NCBI RefSeq assembly: GCF_000184745.1
Contig: NC_014931.1
Coordinates: 1,984,001-2,048,000 of the forward strand
Length of the DNA stretch: 64,000 bases
Source of the DNA: Variovorax paradoxus EPS
Lineage (GTDB): Bacteria > Pseudomonadota > Gammaproteobacteria > Burkholderiales > Burkholderiaceae_C
Direction: 5' to 3'
Part shown: in pieces, positions 36,144 to 45,068 of the stretch
How positions within the stretch are numbered: position 1 is the first letter of the stretch
Layout: each line of letters opens with the position of its first letter
Notes under the pieces: model-generated
Databases searched by the model: none
The model's input: only the letters and a program-made list of their open reading frames with translations
What the model was told of the DNA's origin: nothing
Program-made: the position numbers and the translations under genes

Positions 36144-36785
36144 ATGAAGCACTCAAGAGATGTCATGTTCGCGAGGCTGGCCAATTTCCGAATCGATGCC
36201 GATGCGCTGCGGCGACATTTCCTGGACCACGTCCGCCAGTTGCCGTCGATGCCCTATCGCGACAACCGCGTCGACTACATCGGCTGGGCCGTGACCAGCC
36301 GCGACGGCACGCTGACCGACGGCATCCGCCGCATTCCCGGCAAGCAGCCTTTCGTGCCCGGCACTGCCCCGACCGACGCTTGCTCCGGCTACCTTGCCAC
36401 GGTGATGGATGCCTTGCACGACGCCGGCCTCCAGCCTTTTCGCGCACGCATCATGCAGCTGGAAAGCGAAGGCGCGGAGATGCCGCTGCACACCGACGCA
36501 CTCAAGGAGACCTGGCGCCTGCACATTCCGATCATCACAAATCCGAACTGCTTCTTCGAATGGCAGCGCGCGGACGGCAGCATCGAGAGCGTGCACCTGC
36601 CCGCCGACGGTTCGGCCTGGCTGGTGCGGGTGGATGTGAACCATCGCGCCGTAAACCGCAGCAACGAGCCTGCCAGCCGCGCGCATCTGCTGATGGGCCT
36701 GAACCCGGGACCTGAATTCCGGATGCTTGCCGAGCCCTGGCTGCCGGTGTTCCGGAACGAGGGCGCCCTTGCCGTGGCGGGCTGA
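36144..36785 (+). CDS. Asp/Asn beta-hydroxylase-like 2-oxoglutarate oxygenase
   Basis: The 213-residue protein fits the aspartyl/asparaginyl beta-hydroxylase fold. Iron ligands are His116 and Asp118 in PLHTDALKETWRLHIPI and His167 in DVNHRAVNRSN, and SRAHLLMG would supply the 2-oxoglutarate Arg. Bacterial relatives hydroxylate amino acids or other small acids during natural product or surface sugar biosynthesis. GAGGAGAA before the ATG is a strong ribosome site. It opens the group of unusual same-strand genes up to 43783. Confidence 0.78.
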   Translation: MKHSRDVMFARLANFRIDADALRRHFLDHVRQLPSMPYRDNRVDYIGWAVTSRDGTLTDGIRRIPGKQPFVPGTAPTDACSGYLATVMDALHDAGLQPFRARIMQLESEGAEMPLHTDALKETWRLHIPIITNPNCFFEWQRADGSIESVHLPADGSAWLVRVDVNHRAVNRSNEPASRAHLLMGLNPGPEFRMLAEPWLPVFRNEGALAVAG

Positions 36786-36789
36786 CCCG

Positions 36790-38550
36790 ATGCCGAACGG
36801 TGAACCCGACGGTTTCGGCGCCTGGAAGTCCGCGGCGGACATCGACGCCGAATTGCAGGCCTTCAGCAAGTCGGACCAGCTGGAGCTCAGCCTGTACCGC
36901 TTGCGCAGCGCATTGAAGCAGGACCCCGCATTCAGGAAAGAGATCCTTCCGAGATACCAGGACGCGCTGCTTCTGTCCGGCAACGTCAATGCCGCGCTGG
37001 AGCTCCGGGGCAGCGCCCCCTGGAAGGAAGAGTTTCAGAAAGATGCCAAGGGCATGGATGTCGCGTTCACCCAGTTGATCGCGGGGCAGATCGGCCAACT
37101 GGCGCGCAGGCTGGAGCAGGTGATCGATGCCTCTCCCTTCGAATTCGCCGCCTATCTGGCCGGCTTGAAAAGGCACCACCTCGCCACCTACGGAAGCCTT
37201 GCCGGCATCGTCAGGCCGCTGGTCGAGGAACGGTCGTTTCCGGAGCCGCAGGACAAGGTCGCGATGACGCTCGCGATCGAGGGATTCAGCGGCTATGGCG
37301 AAGACATCCACAAGGAAACGCTGATCGACTTCTTCGAGAAGAACAACCACGAAGTGCTGTGCAAGTTCTTCCAGACGGTGCTTCCCGCCAATGGAAAGAT
37401 ATTCAGGGACTTCGTCGCCGACATCCTGCAGGCCGACAACGGCGTGCGCTCTCTGAACGAGGCCGGCGTCTGCCGCTTGCTGATCCTTGGATATGCATTG
37501 CTGGACGACGCCACCCATGACCGCATGGTCCGCCAGGTGCACGACACCTGCGGCGCCCCGGGCACCGAGGCCAGCAGGCAGGCGCGTTCCAACGCAAGAA
37601 TTGCCCGCGCCTTCTGCACCGATGTCCGGCGGCCGGCGGCCGGTGCAAGAAAGGACCTGAGCATCGCCGTGTGCGTCTCGGGGCAGATGCGCGGATACGT
37701 CGAGGCGTTCCAGACCTGGAAGCATCTTCATCTCGACGGGCACCGGGTCAGGTACTTCGTTCACACTTGGGAAGACACGGGCTGGCGGTTTCCCGATCCG
37801 ATCTCGGGCAACGGCGTGGACCGCATCTTCAAGCACGCGCCGTTCGCGCAGGCCTACAGGCAGGCTGGATTCCAGTACGGCACCGACGTCCTGAAAAAAG
37901 CCTATCCGCATTTCTTCGCCTCGCTCACCGTGTCCTCGACGATCGGCGAGGCGGACATCAAGGCTCTGTACGGCAGCGATGCGGCGGTTGTCATCGAAGA
38001 CCACCGCACGCCCCAGTTCGAGAACGACGCCAACAACCAGCGCAAGATGTTCTACAAGATCCAGGAGGCGCACCGCCTGATGGCGGAGGACGGCGAAGCC
38101 TTCGACCTCGTGCTGAGAATCCGGCCGGACCGCACCTTCCGCGCCGGTCCCGCGAAGCCCGACTGGGCAAAGATGGCCAAGGAATGCCGCAGCCAGCGCG
38201 TGATCTATTTCAATAACCTCATGCTCACCAAGACGCTCTATGCGGGGGATCAATTCGCCATTGGATCGCCCGAGGCGATCAGCTGCTATGCCAACACGCT
38301 GAAGCTGCAGACGCAGGCAATCGAGGAGAAATGGTTCGGCTTCCCCGGGCGACTGCGTTCCCATTGCTCGCTCGCGCATTCCCTGCTGTTCCAGGGCGTT
38401 CGGCGCCGACCGCTGGAGGACATTTATCCGACCGAAGCGATGCCGGCCGCGACATACGGCAAGGAAGAGCTGAAGAAATTGCTGTCCGCCGATTTGCCTT
38501 CGGGCCCTGTGAGCGAGATCGATAAATTGCTCTGGAACTCCCTGAATTGA
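36790..38550 (+). CDS. putative glycosyltransferase-like protein of the surface locus
   Basis: The 586-residue protein has two parts. Residues 1 to about 280 are helical and resemble no family I know. From about 292 a domain begins SIAVCVSGQMRGYVEAFQTW and RVRYFVHTWEDTG, a pattern met in capsule and exopolysaccharide loci in uncharacterised transferase-like proteins. A DLVLRIRPDRTF segment near residue 440 is a second conserved block with likely sugar-nucleotide acids. The start is 4 bases after the hydroxylase stop. Its transferase role is inferred. Confidence 0.5.
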   Translation: MPNGEPDGFGAWKSAADIDAELQAFSKSDQLELSLYRLRSALKQDPAFRKEILPRYQDALLLSGNVNAALELRGSAPWKEEFQKDAKGMDVAFTQLIAGQIGQLARRLEQVIDASPFEFAAYLAGLKRHHLATYGSLAGIVRPLVEERSFPEPQDKVAMTLAIEGFSGYGEDIHKETLIDFFEKNNHEVLCKFFQTVLPANGKIFRDFVADILQADNGVRSLNEAGVCRLLILGYALLDDATHDRMVRQVHDTCGAPGTEASRQARSNARIARAFCTDVRRPAAGARKDLSIAVCVSGQMRGYVEAFQTWKHLHLDGHRVRYFVHTWEDTGWRFPDPISGNGVDRIFKHAPFAQAYRQAGFQYGTDVLKKAYPHFFASLTVSSTIGEADIKALYGSDAAVVIEDHRTPQFENDANNQRKMFYKIQEAHRLMAEDGEAFDLVLRIRPDRTFRAGPAKPDWAKMAKECRSQRVIYFNNLMLTKTLYAGDQFAIGSPEAISCYANTLKLQTQAIEEKWFGFPGRLRSHCSLAHSLLFQGVRRRPLEDIYPTEAMPAATYGKEELKKLLSADLPSGPVSEIDKLLWNSLN

Positions 38551-38599
38551 AGATAGCCGCCATTCCTTGAACGCCTGGCTCCGACTCCGAGAAATCGTC

Positions 38600-39712
38600 A
38601 TGCGAATGTCCGCAAGCGGCGCGGTGGCGCCGGCCATCCAGTTGCCATGGAAGCAGTTGTTCGCGGGCGGCACCCTCGCATGCGCCGCCTGTGTTCCGTC
38701 GGTGTCCGCACAGGAACTGAAGGACATTCCGGAGTGCAGGACTTCGAGGAATCAGCACCGCCTGAAGCTCGAGCAAAAGTATGAGTTCAACGGCATCCGC
38801 GTTTTCTACACGCAGGCGGGGCCCCATGCGCTGTACACCGGCGCCGATCTCAATCGCAACGGCGTGCCCGACATGGTGGAGGACGCGGCGCTTCACCTGG
38901 ACACGGTGCGCCAGATCTTCAACCGCAACGGATTCCGCGATCCGCTCGACAGCCCGCGATTCCGCCATGCCGAATCCATCGACATCGATTTCCTGAACTT
39001 CGATGTCTACAGCCCCGAGATCACCGACAAGCGGGGCCTGTCGTTCTCGGGGGTCATCCGCTATCCGGGAAGCCGCATCAGGGCCGACAAATGCTCGATT
39101 TCGATGGCCATCAATTCATCGCTGAAGGGTAATCACGAGCGGGTGAAGGACTACCTGATTCCGCATGAGCTGTTCCACCTGTACCAGTACGGCTACACCA
39201 TGTTCCGTGCGAGTTGGTTCCTGGAGGGCATGGCGAAATGGGCGGAATGGGTCACGCTGGCGGAGAACGATCGCAATCCGAAGCTGTGGAGCACGCCCTT
39301 GCCCGCATCGGCGCAGGAATTGAATGAGCGTGTGTTCCTCAATCCCAATCCATACGACGTCAGGCATTTCTGGAACCGGCTGGCGGAGCTCGCGAAGAAA
39401 AAGGAGTTTCCGATGATCGTGCCGCCGGATGTGCGAGACCGGAGATTCGCCGATGGAACCCCTGTGATCAGGGACAACATCTGGCGCGGCCGCGCGCTCA
39501 TGCTGAAGATCCTGGAAGGGCTGGATGCGGAAGACGATGCCGCCGCCCACGAAAACAAGTCACAGCCCTACGCTTGGGCCAATGAAGAGCAAAGAAATAC
39601 GGCGCACAACCCGCGGCTCATGAAGGTGGTGCAGCGCGCGCTGGCCTCCTACGGAATCGCCGGTGCCGAGGTCAGGCAGTTCCTCGCCATCGATCCGGCG
39701 GCGTCGAACTGA
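38600..39712 (+). CDS. secreted HExxH metalloprotease-like protein
   Basis: The product of 370 residues begins with a signal peptide (GTLACAACVPSVSAQ). A calcium-loop-like DLNRNGVPDMVED lies near residue 95. The zinc motif IPHELFHLYQYG has His189, Glu190 and His193, and FLEGMAKWAEW 16 residues on offers Glu209 as third ligand, as in gluzincin peptidases. ATG at 38600 is chosen, but an in-frame TTG at 38567 extends it. A peptidase amid sugar genes may trim a surface protein or have another hydrolytic role. Confidence 0.65.
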   Translation: MRMSASGAVAPAIQLPWKQLFAGGTLACAACVPSVSAQELKDIPECRTSRNQHRLKLEQKYEFNGIRVFYTQAGPHALYTGADLNRNGVPDMVEDAALHLDTVRQIFNRNGFRDPLDSPRFRHAESIDIDFLNFDVYSPEITDKRGLSFSGVIRYPGSRIRADKCSISMAINSSLKGNHERVKDYLIPHELFHLYQYGYTMFRASWFLEGMAKWAEWVTLAENDRNPKLWSTPLPASAQELNERVFLNPNPYDVRHFWNRLAELAKKKEFPMIVPPDVRDRRFADGTPVIRDNIWRGRALMLKILEGLDAEDDAAAHENKSQPYAWANEEQRNTAHNPRLMKVVQRALASYGIAGAEVRQFLAIDPAASN

Positions 39713-39764
39713 GAGAAGGAGAAAACAGCTTGATTCCATCGATTCCCGGCCGAGGACATGGCCT

Positions 39765-41324
39765 GTGATCATCATCACGTCCGCCGCCTATGTCGACTCC
39801 GAATTGCAATCCGAATTCGGCAGATTGCCTCCGGCTTTTCTTCCCGTCGGCAACCGCCGCCTGTTCCTGCGGCAGTTCGCGGTGCTGCATGCGCGCCTTC
39901 CGGGCGAGAGCATCTACCTCTCGCTGCCCGAGAGTTATGCGATCCCTCACCGTGACGTTCGCGCGCTCGAAACCGAAGCGGTGCAGGTGCTGCGGGTGCC
40001 GGACGGGCTCTCGCTGGCCGATTCGGTGCTGTTCTCGATCAACACCATCGGCCGGTACGACGAGGGGCTGCGCATCCTCCACGGCGACACGCTCATCCTC
40101 GACCTCCCGGCCGCCTGGGACTGCCTCTCTGTCGCGGAGTCGGCCGACGACTACAACTGGCACGCCGACCCGAGCCCCGACGCCGCGGCGCGCGTGTGGT
40201 GCGGCTATTTCGCCTTCCAATCGGCGGGCCGGCTCGCCAAGTGCCTGGTCGCCGCGCGCGGGTCGTTCGAAAAAGCCGTGAGTGCCTACGACCAGGCCTG
40301 CTATCTGGAGCGCGTCGAGACCGAAAACTGGTCGGACTTCGGTCACGTCAACACCTTCTACCGGTCGCGCGCCCGCATCACCACGCAGCGTGCGTTCAAC
40401 GACCTCGCCATTGGCGACCGGCGCGTGCGCAAGACCGGCCGGCCCGCCGAAAAGATCAAGGCCGAAGCCGGTTGGTTCGAGGCGCTGCCTTCGCGGCTTC
40501 GCGTGTACGCCCCGCAACTGCTGGCGTACGGCGCCGTCGAGCCGGATGGCTACAGCTACGAGTTGGAGTACATGTGCATGGCGCCGCTCAACGAGTTGTA
40601 TGTGCACGGCCGGAACTCGGCGGCGTTCTGGTCCCGCGTCTTCAGGCACCTGGCCGGCTGGTTCGCGGCCTGCCAGTCGGCCGTGCCCATGGGCGAGAGC
40701 GAACGACGAATGGCCGCCGACGACAGCCACGGCATGCTGGCCGAAAAAACCCGCATCCGCATGGGCGCCCATGCGTCGGCCAATGGGCTGAGCCTGTCGG
40801 CGCCGACACGCCTGAACGGGCGGCCGCTGCCGTCGCTTGCCGCCATCCTGGAGCGCTGCATCGATGCCGCCGCGCGCGTGCCGCTGGTGCCCGGCGTGAT
40901 GCACGGCGACCTGTGCTTCAGCAACATCCTGTTCGACACGCGTTCGGACTGCATCAAGGTGATCGACCCGCGCGGCCTCAACTTCGAGGGCGAGCCCCGG
41001 TTGCTGGGCGACCTGCGCTACGACCTGGCGAAGGTCTCGCATTCGGTGCTGGGGCTGTACGACTACATCGTTGCCGATGCCTTCGACATCGATGAGGGCA
41101 CCGGGCTGGACTTTCACCTGCGCATCCACGCCGACGAAGACGCGGCCGCCATCCAGAAGCTGTTTGCCGGCCTGCCGCTGCTGAGCGGCATGACCGCGCG
41201 CCATGTCGCGCCGATCACCGTCATGCTGTTCCTGTCGATGCTGCCGCTGCACCAGGACACGCCGCGCCGCCAGCGCGCGATGCTCGCCAATGCATTGCGC
41301 CTTTTCGAGCAAATGGAGCACTGA
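39765..41324 (+). CDS. nucleotidyltransferase-like/APH-kinase fusion, capsule-type
   Basis: The 519-residue protein combines two parts. The N-terminal half (IIITSAAYVDSELQSEFGRLPPAFLPVGNRRLFLRQ) resembles sugar nucleotidyltransferase-like domains of capsule loci but lacks the full GGxGTR-type signature. The C-terminal half has the kinase motifs of the APH/choline kinase fold: VMHGDLCFSNILFD with the catalytic Asp near residue 384, and IKVIDPRG with the metal Asp. Start is a GTG at 39765 behind GAGG. It is followed after 4 bases by a second nucleotidyltransferase. Confidence 0.7.
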   Translation: MIIITSAAYVDSELQSEFGRLPPAFLPVGNRRLFLRQFAVLHARLPGESIYLSLPESYAIPHRDVRALETEAVQVLRVPDGLSLADSVLFSINTIGRYDEGLRILHGDTLILDLPAAWDCLSVAESADDYNWHADPSPDAAARVWCGYFAFQSAGRLAKCLVAARGSFEKAVSAYDQACYLERVETENWSDFGHVNTFYRSRARITTQRAFNDLAIGDRRVRKTGRPAEKIKAEAGWFEALPSRLRVYAPQLLAYGAVEPDGYSYELEYMCMAPLNELYVHGRNSAAFWSRVFRHLAGWFAACQSAVPMGESERRMAADDSHGMLAEKTRIRMGAHASANGLSLSAPTRLNGRPLPSLAAILERCIDAAARVPLVPGVMHGDLCFSNILFDTRSDCIKVIDPRGLNFEGEPRLLGDLRYDLAKVSHSVLGLYDYIVADAFDIDEGTGLDFHLRIHADEDAAAIQKLFAGLPLLSGMTARHVAPITVMLFLSMLPLHQDTPRRQRAMLANALRLFEQMEH

Positions 41325-41328
41325 AAAA

Positions 41329-42045
41329 ATGTTTGTCATTCCAATGGTCGGCAAGAGCCGCCGATTCACCGAGGCCGGCTATGCGCTGCCCAAGTACCGC
41401 CTGCCGCTGCACGGCGAAACTGTTTTCTTCCATGTCGTGAAGTCGTTCGAGCACTACTTCGAGGACGACCTGTTCCTGTTCGTGGTGCGACGCGATCACG
41501 ACGTCGCGGGTTACTTGAAGCAGGAGTTGAAGAACCTGGGCGTCAAGGAGTTCCGTATCGTCGAACTCGACGGCGACACGCTCGGCCAGGCCGACACCGT
41601 CCACCAGGGGCTGCGGCAGGTCGACGCCGGCGATGCGCTCTACATCTTCAACATCGACACCATCCGGCCCGGCTTCAGGAAGTCGGCGCTGGCGGCCGGT
41701 GCACAGGGGTACCTGGAGGTCTTCGAGGGCGAGGGCGAGCATTGGTCCTTCGTCGAGCCCGGTCCCGACCGCACGGTGCGAAGGACCACGGAAAAAGAGC
41801 GCATCTCCAACCTCTGCAGCGACGGCCTCTATCACTTCGCCGATGCGCGGGTCTTCGACGAGGCCTTCGAGCACCAGCGCGCGGGCAAGCTCATGAACCG
41901 GGGCGAGTTCTACATCGCGCCTTGCTACAACGCGCTGATCGCCAAGGGCGCGCGCGTGGTCTACGAACTGATCGACCGGAGCGAGGTGGTGTTCTGCGGC
42001 AATCCGCAGGAGTACGAGGAGGCAGGGGCAAGGAAATGGGCATGA
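41329..42045 (+). CDS. nucleotidyltransferase of capsule biosynthesis type
   Basis: The 238-residue protein opens MFVIPMVGKSRRFTEAGYALPKY, the short pyrophosphorylase-like start, and keeps the sugar-1-phosphate or phospho-alcohol nucleotidyltransferase pattern (LGQADTVHQGL near residue 85, YIFNIDTIRP near 105, the latter with the metal Asp). It probably activates a phosphorylated compound by attaching CMP or UMP. With the kinase fusion just upstream it recalls LicA/LicC, which phosphorylate and cytidylylate choline. The real substrate is unknown. Confidence 0.7.
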   Translation: MFVIPMVGKSRRFTEAGYALPKYRLPLHGETVFFHVVKSFEHYFEDDLFLFVVRRDHDVAGYLKQELKNLGVKEFRIVELDGDTLGQADTVHQGLRQVDAGDALYIFNIDTIRPGFRKSALAAGAQGYLEVFEGEGEHWSFVEPGPDRTVRRTTEKERISNLCSDGLYHFADARVFDEAFEHQRAGKLMNRGEFYIAPCYNALIAKGARVVYELIDRSEVVFCGNPQEYEEAGARKWA

Positions 42046-42079
42046 ACATCGCGATCGGAAGTGGACGGGGAAACGCGCA

Positions 42080-43783
42080 ATGAGCCTGGGCGAACTGCTG
42101 GCATCGGCCAAGCCGGCTCTTGCGGCGACATGGGACGAATGCGTGGCCGCGCCGGCCCCGGGCGTGCTCTTCATGTCGGTGTGCAACGGCAAGGAGCGCG
42201 CACACGTGGTGACGGTCCGCGGCAAGAATTTCGAAGAGGTCTGGCGCCGCGGCGCGCAGTTGCTGCAGGCCTGGTTGCGCAAGCAGGGCGGCGCGCCACT
42301 CTGGCTGCGCGTGGACGTGGTGCACACGGTGGACACCATGACCTGGCAGGCGCTCAAGCAGGCGCTCGCGACAACCAAGCGCAACTACTTTCGCCACGGC
42401 ATCGCCTTCGACGCCGAACTGTCGGTGGCCATGCTCGAGGAGGACATCGGCGCGAACGCCGTGCTGTACGACGGCAAGTTCGAGGAGGCGACGCCCAATG
42501 CCGCCAACCTGAAGCTTTTCGGCCAGCATCGCTACGGGCGCGAACTGCAATGGCCCAATGAGGCGCAGCAGCCGGTGTGGGTGTTCGACACGCGGGCGGT
42601 GTTCACCGACGGCAGCGAGTGCCATGCCATCGAGCACCAAGGGCGCAACCGCGGCCACCGGCGCCTGGCCACGTGGGATGCAGGCCGGGTCCACGGCATC
42701 GTCTCCACCGGCACGGCGTATCTCGCGCGGCAGGTGAAGTCATCGGGCGCCTATCACTACGGCTGGTTTCCGTGCTTCGACCGTGCCATCCCCACCTACA
42801 ACGCGCTGCGCCATGCGAGTTCGACCTACGCGCTCATCGAAGGCTGGGAACTCACCCGCAGGCCCGAACACAAGGCGGCCATCGACCTGGCGCTGGGCTA
42901 CCTGACCGGCACGCTGATCCAGCGTGCGGTGCTGCCCGGCGGCGAGGGCGCGGCCTTTCTTGTCGACACCGGCGACGAAATAAAGCTGGGCGGCAATGCC
43001 GTGTGCCTGCTGGCACTGGTCAAGTACACCGAACTCACCGGCGACACGCAATACCTGGCGCTGCTGGAGCAGCTGGCGCTCGGCATCCTCCACATGCAGG
43101 ATGCGAAGAGCGGGCGTTTCGTCCATGTGCTCAACCATCCCGACCTGAGCGTCAAGGAAGAGAGCCGCATCATCTATTACGACGGCGAAGCCGCCTTCGG
43201 CCTCATGCGCCTGTACGGGCTGACGCGGGATGCGCGCTGGCTGCAGGCGGTCGAGAAGGCATTCGAGCACTTCATCGCGGCCCGCCACTGGGAGGCGCAC
43301 GATCACTGGCTGAGCTACTGCGTCAACGAGCTCACGATCTACAAGCCGGATGCGCGCTATCTGCGCTTCGGCCTGGACAACGTGCGCGGCCACCTGGACT
43401 TCGTGCTCGACCGCATCACCACCTTTCCGACGCTGCTGGAGCTGATGATGGCGGCTCAGAAAATGATCGTGCGGCTGCAGGCAGAGCCCGAACACGCGCA
43501 CCTGCTCGAAGGTTTCGACGTCGACAAGTTCTACCGCGCCCTCGAACAGCGCGCGCGCTACCTGCTGACAGGCCACTTCTGGCCCGAGCTCGCGATGTTC
43601 TTCAGGAATCCGGCGCACGTCGTGGGTAGCTTCTTCATCCGGCACCACAGCTTTCGCGTGCGCATCGACGATGTGGAGCATTACCTTTCAGGCTTCGTGG
43701 CGTACCGCAAGTACCTGGAGGCGGGCGGGCGGCCCGCAGTAGTGGTGCAGGCGCCGGCTCAATGCAGTTCGGCCGCTGCGTGA
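42080..43783 (+). CDS. uncharacterised protein with alpha/alpha-barrel sugar-enzyme-like domain
   Basis: The 567-residue cytoplasmic-looking protein has an alpha/beta N-terminal part to about residue 190 (SVCNGKERAHVVTVRG, AMMECR1-like only by eye). A helical repeat domain follows with AYHYGWFPCFDRAIPTYNALRHASSTYAL and IIYYDGEAAFGLMRLYGLT, the pattern of (alpha/alpha)6 barrels of glycosidases and epimerases. The enzyme class cannot be fixed. It ends the six-gene set and overlaps the converging PHA depolymerase gene by 25 bases. Confidence 0.55.
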   Translation: MSLGELLASAKPALAATWDECVAAPAPGVLFMSVCNGKERAHVVTVRGKNFEEVWRRGAQLLQAWLRKQGGAPLWLRVDVVHTVDTMTWQALKQALATTKRNYFRHGIAFDAELSVAMLEEDIGANAVLYDGKFEEATPNAANLKLFGQHRYGRELQWPNEAQQPVWVFDTRAVFTDGSECHAIEHQGRNRGHRRLATWDAGRVHGIVSTGTAYLARQVKSSGAYHYGWFPCFDRAIPTYNALRHASSTYALIEGWELTRRPEHKAAIDLALGYLTGTLIQRAVLPGGEGAAFLVDTGDEIKLGGNAVCLLALVKYTELTGDTQYLALLEQLALGILHMQDAKSGRFVHVLNHPDLSVKEESRIIYYDGEAAFGLMRLYGLTRDARWLQAVEKAFEHFIAARHWEAHDHWLSYCVNELTIYKPDARYLRFGLDNVRGHLDFVLDRITTFPTLLELMMAAQKMIVRLQAEPEHAHLLEGFDVDKFYRALEQRARYLLTGHFWPELAMFFRNPAHVVGSFFIRHHSFRVRIDDVEHYLSGFVAYRKYLEAGGRPAVVVQAPAQCSSAAA

Positions 43784-44976
43784 ATCGTCTCGCGCACCCG
43801 TGGATAGATCTGCGCGTTCCACTTGCTGCCGCTGAACACCCCGTAGTGCCCTACGCCAGCCTGCAGGTGATGCGTCTTGAGATACGGCCGGATGTTGCTG
43901 CAGAGGTCTTGCGCGGCGACGGTCTGGCCGACCGCGCAGATGTCGTCGCGCTCTCCTTCCACCGTGAGCAGCGCGGTGCGGCGGATGGCCGCGGGGTTCA
44001 CCGTGCGGTCGCCCACCGTGAGCACGCCGCGCGGCAGGTCGTAGGTCTGGAACACGCGCTCCACCGTCTCCAGGTAGAACTCGGCCGGCAGATCGTTCAC
44101 CGCAAGGTACTCGTCATAGAAGGTGCCGATGGTGCGGGCCTTCTCGACGTCGCCTTCCACGAGGTGCTGGAACATGTCCTGGAACTGCTTCTTGTGGCGC
44201 TCCGGGTTCATGCTCATGAAGGCCGAGAGCTGCAGGAAGCCGGGGTACACGCGCCGCATCGCGCCCGCATGCGGCCACGGCACGTGGCTGATGAGGTTGC
44301 GGCGGAACCACTCGATGGGCTTGCTGGTGGCCAGCACGTTCACGCCCGTGGGGTTGATGCGGCAATCGACCGGCCCGGCCATCAACGTGAGGCTGCGCGG
44401 CGTGGCGGGGTTGTCGTCTTCGGCCATGAGCGCGGTGGCGGCCAGCGCGGCCACGCAGGGCTGGCAGACCGCGACCATGTGCGCGCCCGGGCCCATGGTC
44501 TCGAGGAACTGGATGAGCTGCAGCGTGTAGTCGTCCAGGCTGAAGCCGCCATGCCACAGCGGCACATCGCGCGCGTTGTGCCAGTCGGTCAGGTACACGT
44601 CGTGGTCGCGCAGCAGGGTGCGCACGGTTTCGCGCAGCAGCGTCGCGAAGTGGCCCGAAAGTGGTGCGACCAGCAGTACGGGAGGATGCACGGCCTGGAT
44701 GTCCTTGCGGAAGTGCAACAGCGTTCCGAAAGGCGAGACCAGCGTTTTCTCTTCGTGGACAAGGACTTGCGTGCCATCGACCATCACCGAATCGATGCCG
44801 TAGGCGGGCCGCGAATGGGTCAGCCGCATGCGCGAGAACACCTCGAACTGGGCGGCCAGGCGCCGCACCATGGTGCGGTCCGTGTCGTCTTTCCAGAGGG
44901 CCTTGCCCCAGTACTGCGCCGCGAGCCGCAAGGGCGAGAGAAGGTCGGCTTGGTTCTGGTAGGCCCGGTAAAGCAT
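43759..44976 (-). CDS. phaZ: intracellular polyhydroxyalkanoate depolymerase
   Basis: The 405-residue enzyme resembles Cupriavidus PhaZ1, which breaks down stored PHA granules. The nucleophile is Cys171 in MVAVCQPCVAALAA, a Cys instead of Ser, as known for this intracellular class. The opening MLYRAYQNQADLLSPLRLAAQ and the VGHYGVFSGSKWNAQIYP C-terminal motif with the His fit closely. The start at 44976 gives this conserved N-terminus. It is the first gene of its transcript and diverges from the glutathione transferase gene. Confidence 0.92.
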   Translation of the reverse strand: MLYRAYQNQADLLSPLRLAAQYWGKALWKDDTDRTMVRRLAAQFEVFSRMRLTHSRPAYGIDSVMVDGTQVLVHEEKTLVSPFGTLLHFRKDIQAVHPPVLLVAPLSGHFATLLRETVRTLLRDHDVYLTDWHNARDVPLWHGGFSLDDYTLQLIQFLETMGPGAHMVAVCQPCVAALAATALMAEDDNPATPRSLTLMAGPVDCRINPTGVNVLATSKPIEWFRRNLISHVPWPHAGAMRRVYPGFLQLSAFMSMNPERHKKQFQDMFQHLVEGDVEKARTIGTFYDEYLAVNDLPAEFYLETVERVFQTYDLPRGVLTVGDRTVNPAAIRRTALLTVEGERDDICAVGQTVAAQDLCSNIRPYLKTHHLQAGVGHYGVFSGSKWNAQIYPRVRETIHAAAELH

Positions 44977-45068
44977 GCAAGGGGTGCAGGCAAGTTGCGG
45001 GCCAGCACGCTGCGTACGACGTGGCATGGCGCTTGCACGCGAGGTAGGCAATGTCAAGGAGCTTCCCG

